Source: Kalaharituber pfeilii
Taxonomy: Eukaryota > Ascomycota > Pezizomycetes > Pezizales > Pezizaceae
Direction of reading: 5' to 3'
NCBI GenBank assembly: GCA_015179045.1
Contig: WHUZ01000043.1
Coordinates: 434,001 to 498,000, forward strand
DNA: 64,000 bases
Shown: positions 26,693 to 36,862 of the stretch, piece by piece
Numbering within the stretch: position 1 is the stretch's first letter
Layout: each line of letters begins with the position of its first letter
Translations under genes and position numbers: made by a program
The notes under the pieces: generated by a model
The model's input: only the letters and a program-made list of their open reading frames with translations
The model's database searches: none
Told to the model about the DNA's origin: nothing

Positions 26693-29101
26693 TGTGGACA
26701 ACGAGGCTGGCGGTGGGCCGAACCAGTGCTGATGGTGATGGTGGGGTCTCGGGTCGGTTGCGCTTCTTTCCGCCGAAGGTGGGGTGTCACCTGACCGGCA
26801 AGGTTAGTCTAGCGCACAACACGATACGCATGCCAAGACTGCCAAGTACATAACTCTGGAAAGAACGAGCCAATAACACATAAGTTGCCAAGATTGCCAA
26901 GGCTATCAAGGCCTGAGCCAAAGATAAACTTGTTCAGGTGGGAATCTGAGACTAGGCTTGTGACTGGTCTAGAGCTTGCAATGATAACTCGAAGGCAAGG
27001 GCAGTAGGTATCTACTGACAAGAGTTTCAAGACAGTGGGAGCGTGCGGCGTGTGGTTGTTGCTGCATTACAGTGTAGTACAAGGCCGATTATGGAGGCGG
27101 GATTGGCTCGTGCGATGGTGGCCGGTCGGGAGTGCCCTGCCGTGATGCAGTGGAATCGGCAAATGGGCTGGTGGATGGAGGCGTGGCTGGGGGGCACAAT
27201 TTGATAGAATGGATATAGGCGTACAAATGAGCGAAAATGTGAGTGCAGCCATGCATGGTCGCGGGGAGAGATGGAGGAGATCAGTTGCGCAGGCAGCGGC
27301 AATGTGGTCGGGTGGACGTAGCGAAGGATTGACCACAGCACAATTGACTGCGCGACTAGAGGCCACGCAGGGATACGGGAGGGAAATACAGGAAGGAATA
27401 CGAAAAGGAATACGGGAGGCGGGGATGTATATGGAAGGTGCACAAATGTGCCAGGAGCAGCAAAAGCAGCTGCTCGCTCTACATTGTTGCACTCAGAGGA
27501 GACGGAAAGTTCTCAAAGAATTTGGTATTCTCACTGCTTCATTTCCTTATCGCCGTTGTTTTCGCTGTCTGCGACATCCTTTGCTCCCTTAATCAGGCAT
27601 TGTCGGAACAAGTTTCCATAGAAGTCGGTGTTTACAGCCATGGGCTTGTGCAGCTGCCAATGTTATCTCAGGGCTATCCAGACAGGACTAGGTCAGCCGA
27701 TTGAGTGACAGGACGATTCGCGGTGCAGACTACAGCGCATATAGGTGCATTGCAGAGCGGAACGCGAATGATAGAAGGACACTGGAAGTTCACAGCTCTT
27801 TAGCCTGGTTTGGTATTTCTTTGTCTTAGCCATAGGACATCGGGTGAGGATCTCAGGGTCTTCGCACAATTCCATGCCTTCGTCTGGTCCGCACTGGACT
27901 GAATTCCTAAGCGTTAGAAGTGCTCTGCAGTTCCATGGCCTTAGGACAGTCTCAAGCCTTATGACTGACTGGTGGTAGCTTCTGCATGTTGCACAGGAAG
28001 TAGCATTGAAAGCACATTCATTGTAATGGGTCCATCCGATCTAAAAGTCTTTCACATGCCCAGCTAAAGTCATTGACATCGGCTTTGGTTCTGACTTCTT
28101 TATCCTCCTGCCTCGAACCATTTATCTTCATTCAAATTGACAATTTCGTTCGCGTCTGACTTTTTGGCCTCCGGGTTTTCTTGGGGGTTTTCTTGGGCTA
28201 CCAAATCCCGTTAGATTACTTTGTGATCTTTAATCTAGTTGTGCGATCCTTTGGTGTTAGCTGTCCTCTTTTGGGCTGAAGTGCGGCAGGTGGACGAAAA
28301 CAGAATATTTGTCCTGCTCCGCCCTTCTTCCCCCGATGTGTTGACTTAAACTTAATAAGCATACCTATCGAAACTTAGCAGTCATGTCATGCATTCTTCC
28401 ACTTATACAAGTGTATGCAATCTTCTTTGCCTGCAATTAGTTTTTCCCGATGCGCTCTTTGTCATGCACAGTACTTGAAGCAATTACAATATTGAGAGAG
28501 CGTATGGCCATAATTGTCAAACATCCCGTGGTTATCCTGGCATGGTACGATATTATTGTGTTAGAGAGAATGATAGACAAATGCAGGAGTAAAAGAAGAC
28601 TAAGAGCAGAGCGAGGTAGACTCTGTTACATGGGAAGGTTTGACAGCGAATGAAACGATACGGGGTTTGAATTTGGTTGGTGGAAAGAAGAGGCAGAGGA
28701 GGGGGTGGTGGGAGTGCGAAGGGGAGAGGGGGAGGTAGTACCTGTCGATGTATGCTGGAGTTGTGATCTGGTGATCGATGCTGATGTGGGCGTTGCCCAC
28801 GGGATCGAGTGCCAGAGGAAATTGTAGCCAGCGAAGGACCGGGGACTGGGGGGCGGAGCGACAGAGGGCATGAAACGAAAGACGAGCACGGTAGAGCATG
28901 TGCAGTCAGCAGGATTCTGACTTGCCATGTAATTTTGCTGCTGCTGGCATGCGACTATGTTTTGCTGCTGCCTCTCGCGAACGCTACAAGTGCAATGTGC
29001 GGAGTATGCTCCAGTTCTTATACGCTTGCTGAAACTGCAAAAAGTACAGCCGAGCTCTTTTACCTGCTTTCATTTGAATTCCTTTGTCGCGCCGTTTCAC
29101 T

Positions 29102-29126
29102 GGGGGGGGGGGGGGGGGGGGGGGGG
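29102..29126. repeat. G25 homopolymer
   Basis: Twenty-five consecutive G bases. Such a run is prone to G-quadruplex formation and to sequencing length error. It breaks or fuses every frame that crosses it. Confidence 0.95.
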
Positions 29127-29229
29127 CGTTGCTCGGCAGGCACAGTGCGAGGGAGCGCAGAGCGGTCTCCACAATCCCCCCACGGCCCAGCGCAGCACAG
29201 CCAACCACCATCACCACCACGATCCGCCA

Positions 29230-29265
29230 GCCCAGCGCAGCCCAGCGCAGCCCAGCGCAGCCCAG
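29230..29265. repeat. CCCAGCGCAG tandem decamer, about 3.5 copies
   Basis: A 10 bp unit CCCAGCGCAG repeats three times in a row, with a partial fourth copy; related CAGCGCAGCACAGCC sequence lies just upstream. It is not in a gene model. Confidence 0.85.
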
Positions 29266-29380
29266 CCCCCACGCGCGCACATGCATTCAGCATGGCTGCA
29301 CTTGGGCAGGCGGCGCCGGAGATCGATAGCCTGAGATGGTACTATGATAACCCACGGTACCAGATCGGTGCTCCCCTGCT

Positions 29381-29460
29381 CCATCGCCCATTGTCGCCCA
29401 TTGTCGCCCATTGTCGCCCATTGTCGCCCATTGTCGCCCATTGTCACCCATTGTCGCCCA
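29381..29460. repeat. TTGTCGCCCA tandem decamer, seven to eight copies
   Basis: Seven direct copies of TTGTCGCCCA run from 29391 to 29460, one with a G-to-A change (TTGTCACCCA), preceded by a diverged copy (CCATCGCCCA). The 10 bp period is close to one helical turn. It lies about 1.3 kb upstream of the PRP24 start. Confidence 0.95.
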
Positions 29461-30261
29461 TTAAATTCCTCGTGCCCACTCGGCGCGCCTAGCATCTGCT
29501 GCTGCCGCAGCCAGGCTGCCATTGCATCTGGTCGGCGGTCGGGGGCAGCTGCGAACGCAACGAGCTCGCAGCCCCGAGGCCGCCGGGAAGCGCAGCGGCG
29601 CCAGCACGAGCAGATATCACGCCTTACTTGTAGCCCAGCAGCAGTGGGCCCGGCCAGGCAGGCCAGGCAGGCAGACGGCCAGCGCCCGCTCCGGTCTGCT
29701 TGCGCCCGCTCTGCTCTCGTACCAGGCGTCTGCTCGCCCAGTGCAGACGGCCGTGGCCATTCGCCCGCGCCGCCGTTCCATCGCGCCCACTCCCTACCGC
29801 ACCCCCCCCCCCCCCCTCCCCCCCCGCCCGCGCAGGGCAGACGAGTGCTGGGCTGCTGCCTCTCGCTGCACGCCCCGTGCCACCCGACCCGCGCACCGCA
29901 GTCTCGTGCTCGAGTCCATGTAGTATGTAGTGTAGAGTAAACCGGCATGCGCGAGGCAAATGCGCTCAGCCATCCGCCAATGGCGAGCGCTTGATGCTCT
30001 GCTCGTTCCTGAGCGTGCAGTCCCGCGCAAGCCCGATCCTGCGCCTGGCCCTTTGCCCACCCCCGCCGCCGGCACCCGTGGGGCCTGGCTCTCCGCTGGC
30101 GGAGCGGGCAGCAGACCAAGGCCGCGGGAAGCGTCCTCGCTGCCTCCGCTTCCGCAGAGCAGGGCGGAGCGGCGAAGAGGACGGGTGGAGCAGGGGAGCG
30201 GAATGGGGCAGAGGCACAGGAGGCAGCCCACGCCCGTTCAATTCGTAGAGAGCGCAGCGGA

Positions 30262-30320
30262 CGAGGGGGAGGGGGAGGGGGAGGGGAGGGGGAGGGGGAG
30301 GGGGACGGGGAGGGGGACGG
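30262..30320. repeat. GGGGGA / GGGGGC hexamer tract
   Basis: About nine to ten near-perfect GGGGGA units with occasional length and C variants. It is an extreme purine (G-rich) tract with G-quadruplex potential on the plus strand. Confidence 0.9.
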
Positions 30321-30491
30321 CGGTCTGGGACTGTCTGCCCTCTGCCCTCTGCCCTTGTGCTCCGAGACACAAGAAAAGAAGCTCTGCTGGGGACCTCTGC
30401 CCGCCTTGCCACTACGAGCGAGCGAGGCCTCGTCCCTCGCCCGCCCGTTGGGCTGGATGCTGCCACCTTCGCGAACCTCGCTGCCTTCGCA

Positions 30492-30510
30492 CCCCCCCCC
30501 CCCCCCCCCC
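30492..30510. repeat. C19 homopolymer and adjacent C-runs
   Basis: Nineteen consecutive C bases, followed within 240 bp by several further C-runs (about 30537-30556, 30680-30715). They lie directly upstream of the PRP24 start codon and form a C-rich leader on the sense strand. Confidence 0.9.
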
Positions 30511-30763
30511 ACCCCTCGCCAGCCCCGGTCTCCATCCCCCCCCCACCCCCCCCACCCCCTTGAAAGCGAGCCTCCTCGCTCGAGGGCTGCTGGCCGAATC
30601 CTCCCGCGACTGAAGCCTTCCTCACACCTTACATTCCTCATCCTATTGCCTGCAGTTTACTCCCACTGTGACTACCGCACCCCCCCAAGTCCCCCCCACC
30701 CCCTCCCCCCCCCCCAGGGCGGAAACACTCGGCTTCTCTACACTCCAGTCTACGTCCCCAGCT

Positions 30764-33700
30764 ATGAACATCTCCTCGCTCCTCTCGCCAGACACACCGC
30801 GGGGCCGAATGGCCGCCCGCCGCCGGGATCGTCATCTCCATCACCATACCGGCCCAGAGCTCTACTCTTCAACGCCGTCAGATGTACCGATTCAAGCTCC
30901 GAGTCCTATACATCCACTGAACCAAGCGGCGTTGTGGGAGAACGGGGAATACGATTTAGAAAGCGTAGAGAAGGCCATGTCAAAGTCCTCAAGCTCGTCG
31001 TCGGCGATTGCGGGCTACTACGACCCAATTCATGACCAAGACTCGTCGCAGTTTACTATGCCCGTTCAAAGCCCTGGAGGAAGACGATTGGGTATTTCAA
31101 GGAGCATGGGAGCCTATGATCCTGTACATAGTAGTAGTATGGCATCTAGCAGTCATCTGCACACAGTGAGCACACCTTCACTCGAGGCTGCACCGTCACC
31201 ACCGCACTACCACCATCATCCCTCACAGCAAACTGGCGCACCATTAGCACCACCACCAATACCGTATTCGGCTGCAACCCTAACGACATTACCGTCGCGA
31301 ACGCCACCATCGCGATCACCACCACCGTCGCAACGACAACCACAATCGCCAACACAGTCATACCAGCATTATCAACAGCACACGAAAGCAGCCTACCCTA
31401 ACGTATTGAACGAGGTGCCCTCGACTGACAGCTACTCGTCGGCAACAAAATATACGCCAGAAAAGGATTTTGAGCCCGCCAAGCTCGGGAGGCATCATTA
31501 CGACCCCATTGAGGAAATCGTGGCTCAACACCAGGAAGCAATCATGCGAGAGGAGGAACGAAGAAAACGCTTAAGGCGTGTATGGCAGGATGACATTGAT
31601 GAGGAGCACGAGCAGAATGCCCAGCTTGCGCCCCACGTACCGCAAGGAGGCTCTTACGACGCTACAATGTCCGAAAACGAGACGAAACACGATACAGAAC
31701 ACCATGAAGAGGAAACTCAACCTAAGTCTGAACTAATGGATGAAGATGTGGGTCACGAAATGAGTAGTGAACTGGTAAATAAGCAAGAGGATGGTGATAG
31801 GATACAAGAGCTGCGGATCCTACTGGAAAGATATCCACTTTACAAACCAGCTCACCTTGAAATCATTGCGCTACTGCGACGAAGATACCAACGAGTTGGC
31901 ACAAAAGCGGCATGGTCGGAGTTGGAATCTGTTCGAAATTACACTAGTGAGACAATGCAACTGGGTGAAGAGGCATGGATAGAGTGGATACAAGATGAGG
32001 ATAAAGTTTGTGCAGATCTGGTGGGTCGAGTGAAGATTATAGACCTTTGCTCAAAATCGGTTGAGGAGCAACCTATGAGCGTCGCGTTATGGAACATTTA
32101 CGTGACTCAGTTGGAAGATCAATATCGGCAAGGGCTACGAAAAGCAATGCAGGACACGACCTCTCCAGAAGATGCAGAGATGGATGACGGGCTCTCAGAA
32201 ATATTTACACAGGAAATACTATTTGGGGTGTACGAGCAGGCAGTCGAGGCTACTAAATATCATATCTCGGAAGTGAGTTCTAGTCATGATTTTCAAGATC
32301 TTCGAGTTACACTGAATTTAGATCTTCGTTTTCTTGTACCAGGGAACTAACTCTTGGGTACATCTGCGCAGAGCCACGTGATATGGGACAGATATCTGTC
32401 TCTGCTGTCGGAGGACCTTGAAGCAGAATACAGGCAAGTATTTTGACAGCTTCTAAATGTATCAACTGCTAACAACAGGGCCTTTCTAGTGAATCTAAAG
32501 TGGAAAAATACAGAAATGCCTTACTTACACGCCTCAAGACCCCTCATTCGAACATCGACTCGGTATTTTCTACTTACAGCTCGTTTGTCACGAAATATGA
32601 AAACGTGAACTATGAAAAAATTATGGTTTCTACGAACAAGTTATATTCGCAATCCAAGGCCAAGTACGAGGAAAGGGAAATGCATGAATTGCAACTAAAA
32701 CGGGCTATTGAAGCTGTTACTGAGATTGGCACGGAGGAAAATGCGGCGTTGGAATGGCAGGCATGGAAGTCCTACTTGGATTGGGAGCTCGGGTTGCCAA
32801 AGAAGAAACAGGACCTGGAACTAGCTTGCGCCTTGTTTGGGCGGTGTATCATGAGATACGATTACAGGGGGGAATCGATGTGGGACTGGTATTTGGACTA
32901 TTTGGTAAGTTGATATCCCTTTAAAGGTGGCACATGGTACCTTGTTCTGTTATCGACAGGGATTGTTACTAACAGACATTTTTTGTTTTTTTTAACTTCC
33001 CATGCAACAGGCAGAAAAAGCAAATAGATCGCCCAGAATATTACTAGTTTTGGGACGAGCGGTGCATGCCTTCCCAGCCCTGCCAAGTTTGTGGTCTAGG
33101 TACCTGATAACTATGGAGGCGCACTCCAAGAGTTTTGAGGAAATGGAACATGTGAAGAATAAGGCCATCGATACCGTGAGTAAGGTCGGTGAAGAGGCAT
33201 TGCTGCAGGTTTGTTACACATGGGCAGGGATGTCCAAGAGGCGGATTCTTCAACAGCACGTGACTGCGAGTGAAGAAGAGAAGGCCATTTTGATGGAGGA
33301 GATCAAGGAATACATGAAAGGTGGGTCTTCATACAACATTTTGCTGGAATTACGGTTTCAGCATTGTTCTTTGGGGATTGTTCTTTATACTGACATGATA
33401 TTCAAGAATTTCGAGATTTGGATCCGGAAGCTCGGCTGGAACGGCTTTACATAGCACTTTGCATGCAGCTCAACACACCCGACTTCGACTCTGCTCGAAA
33501 AACATGGAAGGGAGTGATTGCCAACGGGCACCGAGCAAGGTTATCCAAGCTGTGGTTAAATTATTTCCAGTGGGAGTTTCAGTATGGAACGAGACAGGCT
33601 GCGGGAACTATCCTTCGGCATGCATGCTCGAAGGCGGCGACGATTGATGATCCCAATGCTATATTTGAGGCATATAATGCGTATGTGGCCGAGTGGGGGG

Positions 33701-35633
33701 ATATTTCAGACGTGGAGGAGTTGAATTGGAAAATGAGAAGATGGAAAGAGAAGGTACCACAGACATTTCTGGTGCAGCAGAAAATCAAACAAGCAGCTGA
33801 AGCGGAACAGCAGGCTGCAGCAGTTGCACCCGTTGTGGAAGTGTCTGCAACAGCTGAAGATCAAACATCTGCACACAAGCGGCGAAGAAGCGTGATTGAT
33901 CCTGAGTATGGAAGCCCGCCGCCCAAGAAGAATAAACCTTCAATCGAGAATTTAGCTTCAGCTGCAGCACAATCAACAGAGGAAGAAGCCCTTGCCCTCA
34001 AGAGAGATCGAGAGCACTCAACCGTCGTTGTGAGGAATCTGCCACTGGAAATCAAGGAGTTGAGGTTAAGGCAATTTTTCCGTGACGTGAGTTTCCATTT
34101 TCCACCAAAACCTCTATGGCTAATCAAATACTGATATATACGATGTGCATTTAGTGCGGCAAAATTAACAGCCTCAAAATTGTCCCAGATTCGAACAAGA
34201 ATGCTGCAACGGCGACGATTGAGTTTGAGAACAGGGACGATGTCCTTAGTGCGCAGACTAAGGATATGAAGTCAATCGATGGACATGAGATTGAAGTTCA
34301 GATTGGGAATGGACTGACGGTATATGTTACTAACTTCCCACCTTCGGCGGACGAGGAGTATATCCGAAATCTGTTTCAAGAGGTGAGGTTTCACACATTG
34401 TGTTTTAGGGAGGGGTAAGTGGCTAACCGTTTTGAGGGTCATTTTTAGTTTGGCGAGATCGTGGATATCCGGTTCCCCAGCCTGAAATACAACACCCACC
34501 GCCGCTTCTGCTACATCCAATTCCTTTCCCAGGAGCAAGCCCAAGCAGCTTTGAGTTTACATGGCAAAAAGCTAGGCCCCAAGGAAAAGCTGCTCGTCAA
34601 GATCTCAAACCCGTTACAAAGGCAAGAACGCTCTGGCGCCGTCTACGAAGGTCGGGAAATTTTCATCAGAAACATCGACTTCAAGGCCAGCGAAGCCGAT
34701 GTCAAGGAACTTTTTGAGCGAGAAGTTGGGAATGTGGAAACCGTACGGCTGCCGAGTAAGGTTCCAGGGAGGCATCAGGGGTTCGGGTTTGTGGTATTTG
34801 CAGGAAAGGAGGCCGCGGAGAAAGCAGTAGAACTGAGTGGTGTTAAGTTGATGGAGAGGGCCTTGAACGTGACATTGTCATCGAGCTCAGGGAAGAAGCT
34901 CGGATCGGGCACGGGGCAAGTAAGAGCGGTGACTCCTGTAAACGGTGGTGCCGCAACTGAGTCGCGGGAGGGAAGGGGGAGCGGAGACGGGGCATCACCG
35001 GTACCAGGTGAAAGCAAGCCACCTCCACCACCGCCATTGGAGGTCATTAAACGGAAAACGGTGGCGGTTATGAACTTGCCGGATACGGTGAACGATACAA
35101 GGTTGAGAGAGTTGTTTGAGAAGTATGGGCCGCTGAGGAAGGTGCAGTTGCGTCCGAATCATCAGGGGGCAATCGTGGAGTTCATGGAAGTCAAGGATGC
35201 AGGGAAGGCAGGACTTGCATTGGAGGGGTACAAGTTCCCAGAGGCGCAAGAGGGAATTAGGATTGGCAGGTTGGAGGACTTGATGAGGCAGCCAAGTGTG
35301 GATAAGATGAAGGCAGAGGAGGAGAGGAGGGCGAGACAGAAGAGAGAGAAAAAAGGGAAGCAGAAGGAAGAGAAGGAGAAAGCGATGGAGGGCGTGAAGA
35401 CTACGTTTGCAGCGCCAATGCAGGCGTTGAGAAATGCGGTAGCGATGAGGGGACGGGGAAAGAGAGGGGGGTTAGGGTTTGTGGGGGGGATGGTGAGAAG
35501 GAGCGGAGCGGGTGGTACAGGGGAAAAAGAGAAGGCGGAGGGAGAGAAAGACGGCGTGAAGGGGGAGAAGAAGGAGGAAGCGCCGGCGAAGGGGAAGTCA
35601 AATGCGGATTTCAAGGCGCTGTTCTTGAAGTGA
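30764..35633 (+). CDS. PRP24: U4/U6 snRNP assembly factor Prp24/SART3, HAT repeats plus four RRMs
   Basis: Exons 30764-32272, 32372-32433, 32490-32904, 33011-33320, 33407-34086, 34155-34382 and 34449-35633. All phases close; 1462 residues. It anneals U4 and U6 snRNAs when the spliceosome is recycled in the nucleus. Residues 1 to about 300 are a disordered Pro/Ser/His-rich extension. HAT (half-TPR) helices follow from about 340 to 900 (for example ALWNIYVTQLEDQY, SHVIWDRYLSLL, WQAWKSYLDWEL). Then come RRM1 (about 969-1042), RRM2 (1046-1125), RRM3 (1138-1210) and RRM4 (1271-1340). A charged tail ends in SNADFKALFLK, the Lsm2-8-binding motif typical of Prp24. Intron 2 has a GC donor (GCAAGT). 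An alternative internal start is Met302 at 31667 (MSENETKHD), which would give a more normal length. Confidence 0.92.
32434..32489 (+). other. GC-AG intron in PRP24
   Basis: This 56 bp intron starts CAG|GCAAGT, contains the branch-like TGCTAAC and ends TTTCTAG. Retaining or moving it creates stops, and the phase-2 join gives EAEYSESKVEKYRNAL, which continues the HAT domain. The otherwise consensus donor with C at position 2 is the usual form of GC-AG introns. Confidence 0.8.
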
Positions 35634-36862
35634 GTGTCTGGTGAAGTGAGGAGGGTGTGAGTGGGGCGGTTGATTGAACCTGCCTCTTTCCTTCTTTTCT
35701 GCATTAATTTTCTTTTACTTCTTTTGCGGACCTTTCTTTTTTCTGTTTGTTACTGTGGTTTATATCACATTACGTGCCTACTTAGGGACTGGACAGACTA
35801 TTTCATTACAATCTTGTTGCTTCACTTTTCTCCTCTTTTTATTTTCTCATTATTGTTTTTACTGTCGTTGACAATAGTATACATCATCCATATTTCCGTG
35901 AGAAGGCAAGGGGCACATGTCAGAACAAACACACATACACATATAAATTTTCTCTCTTTTTTGTTCTCTCTCTCTTTTTTTCCTGTTTTCCTTTTTTTTT
36001 TTTTTTTTTTTCCTTCTCCCTTTTCCCCTGTTCTCCCTTCATTTAGAAAGATTTGTTTCCTTTGCTCGCCGTGCACTCAGGATCGGCGGAATGGGGACTG
36101 GTCCGGGCCCTTTATTTCTTCTTTTTCCTTTTCTTTTCTTTTCTTTTTCTTTTCTTCTTTTCGTTTCTGTTTTTAGTTTTTTTTATAATTTTTCTCGTTG
36201 GGACCGAAAGTGAGTTGTAGTGTTAGTATACGTAGTAGTAGGAGAGGTATATGTGTGTGTGTGTGGGGGGGGGGGGGGGGGGAGGGATTTAGAACGGAGT
36301 TTGAATTCATTTTTGTTTCCAACTTTTTATTTGTGTTTTGTGCGCCGGGGGAAGACGGCGCGGAGGGGATGGGGGAAGGGGGGCGAGGGCGAGGAGCGGA
36401 ATATAGAAGGTATATATATAGATATACATATCACGGCGTTACCTACTTTATGAGCTTGTGAAAGTAATCGGTGTATAACAATAGTGCAATTGGAAGCATA
36501 CTCTGATGAAATTTTGTGTTTGTTGATTGTGATTTGCGCTGTGTTGCGTAGAGTAGTTGAGACCTCCATCTCTACAAAAGGCATCTGCCCAGTGAGAAGC
36601 AAAGCAACACCCACAACTGGGACGATCGCCACACAAACCTCTGCCACTAATGTATTTTAGAATCAATGCCAACCTCAAACGCATACTTCGCAGCTCCAGA
36701 TTCAGCGAGATTAAACGCCCCAGAGCCTAGCCGACCGATCATATCGTTCTGCAGCTTGTGTGTCATCATATGTGTTGTTAAGATACCAAAAGTCTGCTTT
36801 GAGGCTCCATATACTCGTAATCTTATACACGCGGAGACTACTTATAATAAAACCTGCAGAAA
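35634..36862. other. Intergenic region, T-rich then (TG)n-G tract
   Basis: 3' flank of PRP24, rich in T and TC (long T-run at about 35990-36011), then (TG)n followed by a G-run of about 18 near 36250-36282, then 400 bp leading to the next gene. No gene is supported. Confidence 0.6.

Larger units (their letters stand above)
26693..30763. other. 4 kb intergenic region with G/C tracts and simple repeats
   Basis: No supported gene. From 26693 to about 28700 the composition is ordinary. From about 28700 to 30763 it is GC-rich, with many homopolymer and short tandem arrays (listed separately). The many long open frames on both strands read Pro/Ala/Gly/Arg low complexity simultaneously in several frames, so I treat them as compositional. 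The last few hundred bases are probably the promoter and 5' leader of PRP24. Confidence 0.55.

Noticed and set aside
28809..30641. Long frames, including a minus-strand frame of about 470 codons at 29211-30641
   Set aside because: They cross G25, C19 and decamer arrays and read as low complexity in all frames; codon use and content fit base composition, not a protein.
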